Positions 17,165 to 27,999 of a DNA stretch of 64,000 nt are shown piece after piece. Source of the DNA: Nioella nitratireducens (GTDB lineage Bacteria; Pseudomonadota; Alphaproteobacteria; Rhodobacterales; Rhodobacteraceae); contig NZ_MNBW01000008.1 of NCBI RefSeq assembly GCF_001879715.1, positions 1-64,000 of the forward strand, given 5' to 3'. Under the pieces are notes generated by a model. That model saw nothing but the letters and a program-made list of their open reading frames with translations, ran no database searches and was not told the origin of the DNA. The translations under genes were made by a program, and so were the position numbers. How positions within the stretch are numbered: the stretch's first letter is position 1; each line of letters begins with the position of its first letter.

Positions 17165-17959
17165 TTACAAATACCCTTCTGACCGGAACGACAGTTCCCG
17201 CGCCTTGCCGATGATCAGGTGATCGTGAATCACGATATTCAACACTTCGGCGGCATCGCGGATGGCATAGGTCATATCGACATCCGCTTGGCTCGGCGTC
17301 GGGTCGCCAGAGGGGTGGTTATGCACAAGGATGAGTGCCGAGGCATTCAATTCCAAAGCGCGCTTCACCACCTCTCGCGGATAGACGGGCACGTGATCGA
17401 CGGTTCCTGACTGCTGTTCCTCATCCGCGATCAGCACGTTCTTGCGGTCGAGGAAGAGAATACGGAACTGTTCGATATCGCGGTGGGCCATCGCCGATTG
17501 GCAATAGTCCAACAGCGCATCCCATGACGACAGCACCGGTTTGTTCATCACCCGCGCGCGCGCCATGCGATGGCCGATCGCCTCCATCAGCTTGATCTCG
17601 AACACCGCGGCATCGCCCACGCCCTTCACCTCCTTCAGCCGGGCAGGCGGGGCGGCCAGCACATGATTCAGGTCTCCGAAGGTTTTGAGCAACCGCTTGG
17701 CCAATGGCTTGGTGTCGCCCCGCCGATTGGCCCGGTAGAGCAGCATTTCCAACAATTCGTAATCGGGCACCGCCGCCGCGCCGCCGTTTGTAAAGCGGTC
17801 TCGCAATCGTTGACGGTGGAATCGGCGGTGATCTTCTTCGATCTCGTCCAGCGGCTTTGGCGCCATCTTGGGTTGCGGCCCAAGCACAGAAGGCCTGCCG
17901 GGATCGAACTCGAATCCCGGCAAGGGTTGTTCACTTAATCGGGTCGCGGCACGGGTCAT
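17165..17959 (-). CDS. radC: RadC family JAB-domain protein
   Basis: 264 residues. A helix-hairpin-helix region (ARLKEVKGVGDAAVFEI, about 107-123) precedes the JAB metalloprotease-like domain, with HNHPSGDPTPSQAD at 213-226 as the zinc-binding motif. Despite the name, a repair function for RadC is doubtful; the family is widespread and its role is unsettled. The N-terminal 45 residues are extended and poorly conserved. It converges with dxs. Confidence 0.92.
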   Translation of the reverse strand: MTRAATRLSEQPLPGFEFDPGRPSVLGPQPKMAPKPLDEIEEDHRRFHRQRLRDRFTNGGAAAVPDYELLEMLLYRANRRGDTKPLAKRLLKTFGDLNHVLAAPPARLKEVKGVGDAAVFEIKLMEAIGHRMARARVMNKPVLSSWDALLDYCQSAMAHRDIEQFRILFLDRKNVLIADEEQQSGTVDHVPVYPREVVKRALELNASALILVHNHPSGDPTPSQADVDMTYAIRDAAEVLNIVIHDHLIIGKARELSFRSEGYL

Positions 17960-17993
17960 ACCGCAACTCTCGCGCGAAAGGATTAACAGAGGG

Positions 17994-18680
17994 TTAGGGC
18001 TGGCTGGCGCGATACGTCAGGCTGTTGGCCACGCGGGTCGACATGGATTGCAGCAGCGTTTCGCCATTGGTGACCGGCACCATCGACAAATTGATCGCCG
18101 AAATGGCGACATAGCTCTGCGCGCCGACCGGGTTGGGATGGGCGGTCAAGCGCAACAGCATCGGCCCAAGCTCTGCGTCCGTGTAGCGCGCGATCAGGTG
18201 CGCGCCCATGTATCCCTCGAACGGATAAGCCTCCAGCGCCAGCATCTCGGCCCCCGCCAGACCTTGGGACACCTGCGGGAAAATCACGTCGCGCAGCACG
18301 GCCGAGGCGGTTTCGACCCGTGCGCGCACGGGATCTTGCGCATCGTCTGCCGCCATCGGCAGCGGCGTCGGCACGATCAGGACGCTTTCGAGAAACGCGC
18401 GCGGGTCGCCCACGGCGAAGGTGAACTTGGCAAGCCCGTTTCCGCCCGGCTCGCCATCCGCGATCACCTCGACAGGGTCTTGCGCCGGGACCGAGACCGA
18501 GAAGGGCACCGGCACCTCGACGTCGTGATCCTCGGCATAGACCTCGTCGAACAGGAAGATCCGGTTGGCATAGGCCCCGTCCAACGCGAACAGGTTGAAC
18601 GGCGCAGGGTCGCTGTCCTGCGCAAGTGCCGCGCCGGACAGGCCGAACGCAGCCAGAGTGAGTGCCAGAATGAACCGCAT
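17994..18680 (-). CDS. Secreted protein of unknown function
   Basis: 228 residues. A clear signal peptide, FILALTLAAFGLSGAALAQ, has a predicted cut after residue 20. The mature part is neutral to acidic, without cysteines, repeats or recognised enzyme motifs. I start at the ATG at 18680; the frame stays open upstream to 18818 but without a signal peptide. It lies between radC and map on the same strand with short gaps (34 and 67 bases). I do not recognise the family. Confidence 0.75.
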   Translation of the reverse strand: MRFILALTLAAFGLSGAALAQDSDPAPFNLFALDGAYANRIFLFDEVYAEDHDVEVPVPFSVSVPAQDPVEVIADGEPGGNGLAKFTFAVGDPRAFLESVLIVPTPLPMAADDAQDPVRARVETASAVLRDVIFPQVSQGLAGAEMLALEAYPFEGYMGAHLIARYTDAELGPMLLRLTAHPNPVGAQSYVAISAINLSMVPVTNGETLLQSMSTRVANSLTYRASQP

Positions 18681-18747
18681 GATGCCCCCAAGGTTTACAA
18701 TCAGGCGCACCCTAGGCGCGCCCAAGGGCAGGGTCAAACGGATGGGG

Positions 18748-19578
18748 TCAGCCGTAGGTCGGGTGGAATTTTCCCGCCGGGGACAGGGTAAAGATCTCGC
18801 ACCCGTCCGCCGTAACACCGATGGAATGCTCGAATTGTGCAGACAGGCTCTTGTCGCGGGTCACCGCTGTCCAATCATCGGCCAGAACCTTGGTTTCGGG
18901 GCGGCCCAGGTTCACCATCGGTTCGATGGTAAAGAACATGCCCTCCTCCAGCACCGGCCCGGTGCCCGCGCGACCGTAGTGCAGAACGTTGGGCGGCGCG
19001 TGAAACACCTGCCCCAGACCGTGACCGCAGAAATCGCGGACAACCGACATGCGGTGGCCTTCCACAAAGCTTTGGATGGCAAAGCCGATGTCGCCAAACG
19101 TGTTGCCAGGCTTGACCGCCTCGATCCCCTTGAACAGGGCATCATGGGTGATTTCGATCAATCGCTCAGACTTACGGCCCAGTTTGCCCGCCACATACAT
19201 CCGGCTTGTGTCCCCGAACCAGCCATCGACGATCACGGTGACGTCGATGTTCAGGATGTCACCATCCTTGAGCGTCTTGGGCCCCGGAATGCCATGACAG
19301 ACAACATGGTTCACGGAAATGCAGGACGCGTGCTGATAGCCCTTGTAGCCGATCGTGGCCGATGTCGCCCCGGCCTCGGTCACACGGCGTTCGATTTCGG
19401 CGTCGATGGCCTCGGTCGTCGTGCCCGGTTCGATCATCGGGATGATGTCATCGAGGATGCGCGCAGCCAGCGCCCCGGCCTTGTGCATCCCTGCAAAATC
19501 GCCGTCACTATGAATGCGGATGCCGTCCTTGGTCAGACGGCCGTCGAACTTGTCCAACTCAGTCGCTCCTTGGGCCAT
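18748..19578 (-). CDS. map: Methionine aminopeptidase type I
   Basis: Removes the N-terminal methionine of new proteins. The five metal ligands are visible in order: NIDVTVIVDGWFGDTSRMY (two Asp), GHGLGQVFH (His), IEPM (Glu) and FEHSIGV (Glu). ASCISVNHVVCHGIP holds the substrate-side histidine. Start is uncertain. I use ATG 19578 (276 residues). A TTG at 19557 has AAGGAG 8 bases upstream and would give 269 residues, nearer the E. coli length. It is divergent from mscS. Confidence 0.95.
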   Translation of the reverse strand: MAQGATELDKFDGRLTKDGIRIHSDGDFAGMHKAGALAARILDDIIPMIEPGTTTEAIDAEIERRVTEAGATSATIGYKGYQHASCISVNHVVCHGIPGPKTLKDGDILNIDVTVIVDGWFGDTSRMYVAGKLGRKSERLIEITHDALFKGIEAVKPGNTFGDIGFAIQSFVEGHRMSVVRDFCGHGLGQVFHAPPNVLHYGRAGTGPVLEEGMFFTIEPMVNLGRPETKVLADDWTAVTRDKSLSAQFEHSIGVTADGCEIFTLSPAGKFHPTYG

Positions 19579-19695
19579 ATCGGGCTGCAACCTAAGACAG
19601 GATCGCCCCAGATGCCAGAGGGCGAGCCGATTTGCCGCCGGGGCCGAGTTGGGCTAGCTGTGGGGCCACGCGCATTCGAACAGGACCAAGACCAA

Positions 19696-20550
19696 ATGAA
19701 CGCTCTATCTACCTTTTTACAAACCGACATCGGCGGGGGCCGCACCGTTGGCGATCTCCTGACACTGGATTTCCTGACGCAGCTGTTCGGCAGTGTCTTT
19801 GCCGCGATCCTCATTCTGATCGCGGCCTTCATCATCGGCGGCTGGCTCAAGCGCAAGATCATCAGAATCGCGCTGGCCAGCGAACAGATGGATGACACGC
19901 TGTTCACCTTTCTCGGCAATCTCGTCCGCTACATCGTGCTGATCTTCGCGGCGCTGATTGTGCTCAACACCTTCGGCATCCAGACCACCTCGATGATCGC
20001 CGCAATCGGTGCTGCCGGTCTGGCGATTGGCCTGGCATTGCAGGGCACGCTGTCGAACCTTGCCGCCGGGGTAATGATCATCATCTTTCGGCCTATCAAG
20101 CTGGGCGATTTCGTCACTATTGCGGGGCAATCCGGCACGGTGAAGGACATCACGCTGAACACGACCGAGCTTGCCAGCCTCGACAACGTGCAGATCATCA
20201 TCCCGAACGCCAGCGTCTGGGGCAGCGTCATCACCAACTACTCGGTCTATGACACCCGCCGGGCGGAATGGACCTTTGGCGTCTCCTACGGCTCGAACCT
20301 CGCCACGGCGGAACAGGTGATCCGCGACGCGATCTTGTCCGACCCCCGTGCCCTGACCGACCCTGAACCGTTCTGCCAGGTGAACAACCTCGGCGACAGC
20401 TCGGTCGATTTCCTTGTGCGGGTCTGGTGCAAATCCTCCGACAAGTTTTCCTTCGAGGCGGATATGAAGCGCAAGGTGAAGGAAGGGCTGGACAAGGCCG
20501 GGATCGACATCCCGTTCCCCACGCAGACGCTCATTCAAGTCTCGGAATAG
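19696..20550 (+). CDS. Small-conductance mechanosensitive channel (MscS family)
   Basis: 284 residues. Three transmembrane helices: about 30-50 (LFGSVFAAILILIAAFIIGG), 70-95, and the glycine/alanine-rich pore helix AAIGAAGLAIGLALQGTLSNLAAGVMIIIFRP (about 102-133), the hallmark of MscS. The cytoplasmic beta domain follows (KLGDFVTIAGQSGTVKDI), then the alpha/beta vestibule. It opens under membrane tension and releases solutes after osmotic downshock. The ATG at 19696 has AGGA 10 bases upstream. A perfect dyad spans its stop codon. Confidence 0.93.
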   Translation: MNALSTFLQTDIGGGRTVGDLLTLDFLTQLFGSVFAAILILIAAFIIGGWLKRKIIRIALASEQMDDTLFTFLGNLVRYIVLIFAALIVLNTFGIQTTSMIAAIGAAGLAIGLALQGTLSNLAAGVMIIIFRPIKLGDFVTIAGQSGTVKDITLNTTELASLDNVQIIIPNASVWGSVITNYSVYDTRRAEWTFGVSYGSNLATAEQVIRDAILSDPRALTDPEPFCQVNNLGDSSVDFLVRVWCKSSDKFSFEADMKRKVKEGLDKAGIDIPFPTQTLIQVSE

Positions 20551-20574
20551 GCTCTATTCGGCGCTTTAGAGCCT
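20549..20574. repeat. Perfect 8-base inverted repeat over two convergent stop codons
   Basis: AGGCTCTA (20549-20556) and TAGAGCCT (20567-20574) flank a 10-base spacer. The arms include the mscS TAG stop and the sfsA TAA stop. There is no T tract on either strand, so it is only a possible bidirectional terminator. Confidence 0.5.
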
Positions 20575-21264
20575 GATTTCACGACCAAGGGTCACCTCTT
20601 CGGGGGTGATCCTGCAATCGAAACACAGCGCCTCTACCCCGGCGATCCGGGCCTGTTCAAAGGCCGCCGCATAGACGGGGTCGATGTCCCCGGCGACGGC
20701 GAACCGGTCGCAATCGGTGCGCTGGACGAGGTAGAGCATCACGGCCCGGTGCCCTTCTGAAACCATCGCGGACAGCTCGCCCAGATGCTTCGCGCCGCGC
20801 GCCGTCTTGCTGTCTGGAAATTCGGCCAGCCCCGGCTCACGGCTCAGCGTCACCGACTTCACCTCGACATAGGCATCCCGCCGGCCGGGGCCGGACAGCA
20901 GGAAGTCGATCCGGCTGTTCTGACCGTATTTCACCTCGGGCCGCACGATCTCATACCCGTCCAGCCCCGCGACCTGCCCCGCCTCCAGCGCCGCGCGCAG
21001 CATCCGGTTGGGCACCGATGTATCGACGCCGGTGAAATGCCCTTCTCCATGGTCCACCAGCCGCCAGCCGAATTTCAGCTTCTTTTTCGGGTCGTCATTA
21101 GGCTCCAGCCAGACGCGCATCCCCGGTTCGGCCAGCCCCAACATGCTGCCGGGATTGGCACAGTGGGCGGTGATCTCGCCGCCGCTTTCCAGGTCGCAAT
21201 CCGCGAGGAAACGCTTGTAGCGACGGATCAGCCGAGCGGGGACAAGGGGGGTTTGAAAGCGCAT
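20566..21264 (-). CDS. sfsA: SfsA family protein (sugar fermentation stimulation homologue)
   Basis: 232 residues of the SfsA family: an N-terminal OB-like part (RYKRFLADCDL, then AHCANPGSMLGL at about 32-43) and a C-terminal nuclease-like fold with RIDFLLSGPGRRDAYVEVKSVTL (118-140), containing the Asp and Glu-x-Lys typical of PD-(D/E)xK enzymes. The name comes from maltose gene effects in E. coli; the biochemical role is not settled and a DNA/RNA nuclease or binding role is plausible from the fold. Divergent from the cinA-like operon. Confidence 0.93.
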   Translation of the reverse strand: MRFQTPLVPARLIRRYKRFLADCDLESGGEITAHCANPGSMLGLAEPGMRVWLEPNDDPKKKLKFGWRLVDHGEGHFTGVDTSVPNRMLRAALEAGQVAGLDGYEIVRPEVKYGQNSRIDFLLSGPGRRDAYVEVKSVTLSREPGLAEFPDSKTARGAKHLGELSAMVSEGHRAVMLYLVQRTDCDRFAVAGDIDPVYAAAFEQARIAGVEALCFDCRITPEEVTLGREIRL

Positions 21265-21311
21265 GGCCCGGGCCTATACCTGAGGCCAGACTGAGGCAAG
21301 GACGAGCGAGA

Positions 21312-22040
21312 ATGACAAACCCAAGCGCCGCCATGCTGGTGATCGGAGACGAAATCCTCTCTGGTCGCACGCGCGATTCCAACATGAACCACCTCGCCAA
21401 GCAACTGACCGCCCATGGCATCGACCTGCGCGAGGCGCGGATGATCCCCGATGAGCGGGACGTCATCATTTCGACGGTGCAAACGCTGAGCGCGGCCTAC
21501 GATCACCTGTTCACATCGGGCGGCATTGGCCCCACCCATGACGACATCACCGCCGAGGCCGTGGCCGCTGCTTTCGACACGCCCATCGGCGTGCGCGACG
21601 ATGCCCGCGCGATCCTTCAGGCCCATTATGACCGTTCGGGGCGCGAGATGAACGAGGCCCGCCTGCGCATGGCCCGCATCCCCGACGGCGCGATCCTGAT
21701 CGACAACCCCGTTTCCGCCGCGCCCGGTTTCACGCTGCAAAATGTCCATGTCATGGCCGGGGTGCCCTCGGTCTTCGAGGCGATGGTCGCCTCGATCGTG
21801 CCGACACTGGCCGGTGGCGCGCCGGTCATGTCCCAAACCCTCTGCATTCAGCGCGGCGAGGGCGACATCGCGGGGCCGCTGAGCAATCTGGCCGAAGACT
21901 ACCCGGACCTGTCCATCGGCTCTTATCCCTTTATCCGCGACGGGGCGTATGGGTCCAACATCGTGGTGCGGGGCACGGATGGGGCCCGGATCGACGCGGT
22001 GATCACGGCCCTCGCCGCGCTCTTCCCGGGGTCCGAATGA
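21312..22040 (+). CDS. CinA N-terminal (molybdopterin-binding) domain protein
   Basis: 242 residues. The molybdopterin-binding fold shows GDEILSGRTRDSN (12-24) and FTSGGIGPTHDDIT (66-79). Only the N-terminal COG1058 domain of CinA is present; the C-terminal nicotinamide-nucleotide amidase domain is missing, as in many alphaproteobacteria. COG1058 domains can hydrolyse ADP-ribose-type substrates, so a role in nucleotide clean-up is possible. First gene of a four-gene unit; its stop overlaps the next start by 4 bases. Confidence 0.9.
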   Translation: MTNPSAAMLVIGDEILSGRTRDSNMNHLAKQLTAHGIDLREARMIPDERDVIISTVQTLSAAYDHLFTSGGIGPTHDDITAEAVAAAFDTPIGVRDDARAILQAHYDRSGREMNEARLRMARIPDGAILIDNPVSAAPGFTLQNVHVMAGVPSVFEAMVASIVPTLAGGAPVMSQTLCIQRGEGDIAGPLSNLAEDYPDLSIGSYPFIRDGAYGSNIVVRGTDGARIDAVITALAALFPGSE

Positions 22041-22756
22041 CCGTCTCGGCTCAGGCGCTTTTCGATACCGTCGAGGCCACCTGGCCCGCCGCTGAAACCC
22101 GGCGGATTGGCCCATGGCTGGTGCGGGATGGCAAGGGCGGCGGCAAGCGTGTGTCTGCCGTCACTCCCCTGCCCGGCTGGACCCCCACGGACATACCGCA
22201 GGCCGAGGCCGCTTGCCGCGATCTGGGACAAGACCTGCTGTTCCAACTACGCCCCGAGGAGACCGCGCTTGACTCTGCCCTTGCGGCGCGCGGCTATGAG
22301 GTGGTCGACCCGGTCGACCTGCTCGCCTGCCCGGTCGAGGCGCTGACCGCCGATCTGCATCGGCTGGCCGCCATCCCCTGCTGGCCGCCGCTGGCCGTGC
22401 AGACGGAAATCTGGGCCACGGGCGGCATCGGCCCCGCGCGTCTTGCCGTGATGCAACGTGCCCAAGGCCCGAAAACAGCCCTGCTCGGTCGCCATGACGA
22501 CCACGCAGCCGCGACCGCGTTTGTCGCCATTCATGATGGCACCGCCATGCTGCACGGGTTGGAGGTCGCCTCGACAGCCCGGCGTCAGGGCATCGGGCGG
22601 GTGATGATGCAGGGCGCGGCCAACTGGGCGGCCCGCCACGGTGCGCGGGATCTTGCCGTTTTGGTTGTCAAAGCAAACAAACCCGCCCAAAGTCTCTACC
22701 GAGCTCTGGGAATGACCCCGGTGACTGACTATTTTTATCGCATCAAGAAGGGCTGA
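22037..22756 (+). CDS. GNAT family N-acetyltransferase
   Basis: 239 residues. The C-terminal half is a GNAT domain: VASTARRQGIGRVMMQGAANWAARHG (about 176-201) is the acetyl-CoA pyrophosphate-binding loop and helix, and VVKANKPAQSLYRALGM (214-230) is the conserved C-terminal strand. The N-terminal half is less conserved and may be a second, degenerate acetyltransferase fold. Substrate unknown. It is coupled to the cinA-like gene by a 4-base overlap. Confidence 0.88.
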   Translation: MTVSAQALFDTVEATWPAAETRRIGPWLVRDGKGGGKRVSAVTPLPGWTPTDIPQAEAACRDLGQDLLFQLRPEETALDSALAARGYEVVDPVDLLACPVEALTADLHRLAAIPCWPPLAVQTEIWATGGIGPARLAVMQRAQGPKTALLGRHDDHAAATAFVAIHDGTAMLHGLEVASTARRQGIGRVMMQGAANWAARHGARDLAVLVVKANKPAQSLYRALGMTPVTDYFYRIKKG

Positions 22757-22759
22757 GAC

Positions 22760-23335
22760 TTGGCTAAACCGAACCCGAAGAGCACCGCACTCGACCTGCC
22801 GCCGATGGACCCGCTGCCAGAGGCGACGCAGAAATATTTTGACATTTGTGACGACAAGCTGGGGCTGATCCCCAACGTGCTGGCCGCCTACGCGTTCGAC
22901 GCGGACAAGCTCAACGCCTTTACGGCGATGTATAATGACCTGATGCTGGGCGACAGCACCCTGACCAAGCTGGAACGCGAGATGATCGCCGTGGTGGTGT
23001 CGGCGGTGAACCGGTGCTTCTACTGCCTCACCGCCCATGGTCAGGCCGTGCGGGCGCTGTCGGGCGACCCGATCCTTGGCGAAATGCTGGTGATGAACTA
23101 CCGCGTCGCCGATCTGGAGCCCAAGCAACGCGCCATGCTGGATTTCGCGGTCAAGATGACCGAGGCGAGCTACAAGATCGAAGAGGCCGATCGTCAGGAA
23201 TTGCGCGACGTGGGCTTCTCGGACAAGGATATCTGGGACATCGCCTCGGTCGCGTCCTTTTTCAACATGACCAACCGCCATGCCTCGGCCGTCGATATGC
23301 GGCCCAATGACGAGTACCACGGCCAGAACCGGTGA
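22760..23335 (+). CDS. Peroxidase-related (AhpD/carboxymuconolactone decarboxylase-like) protein
   Basis: 191 residues. RCFYCLTAHGQAVR at about 90-103 contains the CxxC-x3-H active site of AhpD-like alkylhydroperoxidases. LTKLEREMIAVVVSAVN just before it is the usual helix. Such proteins reduce peroxides using a dithiol partner. The start is a TTG at 22760, three bases after the GNAT stop, with AAGGG upstream; the N-terminal proline-rich stretch matches family members. The last four bases overlap the OmpA-like gene. Confidence 0.88.
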   Translation: MAKPNPKSTALDLPPMDPLPEATQKYFDICDDKLGLIPNVLAAYAFDADKLNAFTAMYNDLMLGDSTLTKLEREMIAVVVSAVNRCFYCLTAHGQAVRALSGDPILGEMLVMNYRVADLEPKQRAMLDFAVKMTEASYKIEEADRQELRDVGFSDKDIWDIASVASFFNMTNRHASAVDMRPNDEYHGQNR

Positions 23336-24258
23336 TCCGCGCGGCGCTCATATCCCTTTCTCTGCTGGCCGCCCTGCCCGCGCAGGCGCTGCAACTCGAC
23401 ATGCCCGGCGTGGCCGAGCTGTCGCATGAGGAAGATGAGAGCGCCACGAATTACAGCCTGCCGGTCTCGCCATGGGTAGATGGCGGGGCCGAGATGCAGA
23501 CAGTTCAGGGCGCGCTCAGCCGTTCGGTCTGGCAGATCGCCGACTATGGCGGCAACAGCGCGCAGTTGATGGCCCATCTGCGCAGCCAGTTGGAGGAACA
23601 GGGCTACCAGCCCGTCTTTGCCTGTGACGCCACGCTCTGCGGCGGCTTCGATTTCCGCTTTGCCATGGATGTAACGCCGGAACCGACGATGCATGTGGAC
23701 CTTGGCGACTTCGCCTATCTGGTGGCACGACTGCCGAGCGACGAGGGCGATGAATATATCGGTCTTCTGACCTCTCGCGGCGGCAATCGTGGGTATGTCC
23801 ACATGGTCCGCATCAGCCCGGCCAGCATGGAACCGGTGGATGTGGCCGTGTCCACCCGCTCGCCCAACGGTGCCGAAATTCAGGATTTGCGCGAAAGCCT
23901 TGCGCTTGATGGCCGCGCGACCTTGGGCGATCTCAGCTTTGCCACCGGGTCGGCGACCCTGTCGCTTGGCGAGTATCCGTCACTGGTCGATCTGGCGGGC
24001 TATCTGGCCGACAACCCCGATACACGGGTGGTTCTGGTTGGCCACACCGATGCCGAAGGGTCGCTGGACGGCAATATCGCCCTCAGCCGTGCTCGGGCCG
24101 AAGCGGTGCGACGCTACATGATCGAGACGCTTGGCGCGGATGGTGCGCAACTGGCAGCGGAAGGCGTGGGTTATCTCGCCCCACGCGCCAACAACAGCAG
24201 CGACGAGGGCCGGCAACAAAACAGGCGGGTCGAGGTGGTGATCACCTCAACCCGCTAA
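23332..24258 (+). CDS. OmpA-family outer membrane protein
   Basis: 308 residues. Signal peptide about 1-19 (LISLSLLAALPAQA). An N-terminal unknown domain of about 170 residues has one likely disulfide (ACDATLCGG). A C-terminal OmpA peptidoglycan-binding domain follows: LSFATGSATLSLG, then VVLVGHTDAEGSLDGNIALSRARAEAVRRYM and NRRVEVVI. It probably anchors the outer membrane to murein. The start is a GTG overlapping the preceding TGA. It closes the four-gene unit. Confidence 0.9.
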   Translation: MIRAALISLSLLAALPAQALQLDMPGVAELSHEEDESATNYSLPVSPWVDGGAEMQTVQGALSRSVWQIADYGGNSAQLMAHLRSQLEEQGYQPVFACDATLCGGFDFRFAMDVTPEPTMHVDLGDFAYLVARLPSDEGDEYIGLLTSRGGNRGYVHMVRISPASMEPVDVAVSTRSPNGAEIQDLRESLALDGRATLGDLSFATGSATLSLGEYPSLVDLAGYLADNPDTRVVLVGHTDAEGSLDGNIALSRARAEAVRRYMIETLGADGAQLAAEGVGYLAPRANNSSDEGRQQNRRVEVVITSTR

Positions 24259-24262
24259 GGTG

Positions 24263-24286
24263 CCCCCGCCCGGACAAGGCAGGGGG
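24263..24286. terminator. GC-rich hairpin between convergent ompA-like and lysR genes
   Basis: CCCCCGCC (24263-24270) pairs with GGC and GGGGG (24278-24286) with one bulged A; the loop has 7 bases. No T tract, so termination is only inferred from position. Confidence 0.4.
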
Positions 24287-24323
24287 GTGGCATGGATATT
24301 GAAACGTTGGGAAGGGGTCGGCC

Positions 24324-25229
24324 TTACCAGTCCTGCGGGCCGACATCCTTGAACTGCTCGACGAGAAAGTCGATGAAAGCGCGCACCTTGGGTTGCGTGT
24401 AGCGGCCCGGCGGATAGACCGCGTAAATGCCCTGCACCTCTTCCGGCAGATCTGGAATGGCGTCTTCCAGAAGGCCCTGCCGCATCGGTTCGGCATACAG
24501 GAAGCTCGGCAGGTAGGCGATCCCCAGCCCGCCGATGGCGGCGTTGAGCAGCGATTGCCCGTCATTCACCGTCAGCGACCCCGCCGTGCGCACCTGACGC
24601 TTTTCGCCAGAGGGGGCCGTGATTTTCCAAACGTTCCCCGCCGCCTGGTTGGAATAGTGCAGCAGCTTGTGGTCGTTCAGATCGTCGATCCGCTCGGGTC
24701 GGCCAAATTGCTGGAAATAGCTCGGGCTGGCGATCATCCGCTTGGTGGTTTCCGTCAGCTTGCGGGCCCGCAATGTGCTGTCTTCCAGCTCACCCACCCG
24801 GATTGCCATGTCGAAGCCTTCGGAAATCAGCTCTACATAGCGATTGTTAAGCACCATGTTCACGGTGATATCGGGATAGGCATGCAGGAATTCGCCCAAG
24901 ATTGGCGAGAGGTGATTGACCCCGAAATCGGTGGCCACCGACACTCGCAACATGCCCGAAGGCGCGGATTGCATCGCCGTCACCAGCGCGTCTGCCTCTC
25001 CGGCATCGTTCAAGACACGTCGGGCGCGGTCGTAATAGGCCAAACCGATCTCGGTCGGGCTGACCCGCCGCGTCGTGCGGTTCAACAGCCGCGCACCAAG
25101 GCGGGTCTCAAGGCTCGACACATGCTTTGACACTGCCGATTTGGAAATGCCCATTTTCTTGGCCGCGTCCGTGAATCCCCCCTGATCCACCACGGTGGCG
25201 AAGGCTTCCATTTCCGTCAAACGGTCCAT
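24324..25229 (-). CDS. LysR-family transcriptional regulator
   Basis: 301 residues. The N-terminal winged helix (MDRLTEMEAFATVVDQGGFTDAAKKMG, then SKSAVSKHVSSLETRLGARLLNRTTRRVSPTEIG) is typical LysR of the CrgA/DsdC-like branch, and the remainder is the periplasmic-binding-like effector domain. I start at ATG 25229; the open frame reaches 25370 but without similarity. It is not divergent from an obvious target; fadH lies upstream on the same strand, separated by a 261-base gap that contains a long perfect dyad. Confidence 0.9.
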   Translation of the reverse strand: MDRLTEMEAFATVVDQGGFTDAAKKMGISKSAVSKHVSSLETRLGARLLNRTTRRVSPTEIGLAYYDRARRVLNDAGEADALVTAMQSAPSGMLRVSVATDFGVNHLSPILGEFLHAYPDITVNMVLNNRYVELISEGFDMAIRVGELEDSTLRARKLTETTKRMIASPSYFQQFGRPERIDDLNDHKLLHYSNQAAGNVWKITAPSGEKRQVRTAGSLTVNDGQSLLNAAIGGLGIAYLPSFLYAEPMRQGLLEDAIPDLPEEVQGIYAVYPPGRYTQPKVRAFIDFLVEQFKDVGPQDW

Positions 25230-25356
25230 TGGGTCACCTGTATGCTTATACTCATCTCCCCAACGGTATCGTTTCCAAATGCGGCGCGATTGGGGAACGC
25301 AACAGGCCAAAGCCGGGTAATACAGCGGATCGTTAAGGGCAGGGAAACAGATGACG

Positions 25357-25391
25357 CGCCACATTGTCATGCAGTTGTGGACAATGTGGCG
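25357..25391. repeat. Perfect 12-base inverted repeat upstream of lysR
   Basis: CGCCACATTGTC (25357-25368) and GACAATGTGGCG (25380-25391) with an 11-base spacer. No T tract follows on either strand. It lies in the 261-base gap between fadH and the LysR gene, both on the minus strand. It could be an operator for the LysR gene or a stable RNA end for fadH. Confidence 0.6.
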
Positions 25392-25490
25392 ATAGCAAAG
25401 GTTTTGTTGTCGGCAGGCTTATGAAAGGCGCGGGGTGGGCCATACTCCCTGCGCAGGGATCGCCACCATTCGGCGCCGGTCCCCAACGTG

Positions 25491-27575
<2,085 letters not shown>

Positions 27576-27608
27576 CTACGCCGCGTCATGCGCGAGCCTG
27601 CCGAAACG

Positions 27609-27986
27609 TCAGTCAGTTCCGGTTTCCGTGCAATGACGGCGAAAGGCACGTTTGAGCAGTTCCAGCTCTTCCCGCAAAAACTCCACTTCGGCCCGAATGT
27701 CTTCCTCCAGCGGCTCGCCGGTCAGGAATGTCACCCGATCCAACACGTTGCCACTGGCCGCGCTGCGAAATCGGACTGTCTGCACCCCGTCCGACAGCAC
27801 CGAAACCGGCAGCTCGAAAGACGCAAGGAAATGGCCCGGATGCCCGTCCATCTCGACCAGATCGAGCGTGCCGATCACCTTGTCCACATGCACCGCCTCT
27901 ACCACCGGCGGCTTGCCCAAGGCGTTCAACAGCCCCTCGTAGCGGCCCGCGGCGAGGCGTGTCTTGCGCAGGGTGGTGTCCGGCAT
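27609..27986 (-). CDS. Small protein of unknown function, C-terminal coiled coil
   Basis: 125 residues. The first 90 residues look like a small beta-rich domain (FLASFELPVSVLSDGVQTVRF). The last 35, EDIRAEVEFLREELELLKRAFRRHC, are predicted coiled coil. It starts 13 bases after the DUF6478 gene and probably belongs to the same transcript. Bacterial proteins of this shape sit next to DUF6478 or glycosyltransferase genes in Rhodobacteraceae, but I cannot name a function. Confidence 0.7.
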   Translation of the reverse strand: MPDTTLRKTRLAAGRYEGLLNALGKPPVVEAVHVDKVIGTLDLVEMDGHPGHFLASFELPVSVLSDGVQTVRFRSAASGNVLDRVTFLTGEPLEEDIRAEVEFLREELELLKRAFRRHCTETGTD

Positions 27987-27999
27987 CTGGCTGGTCTCC

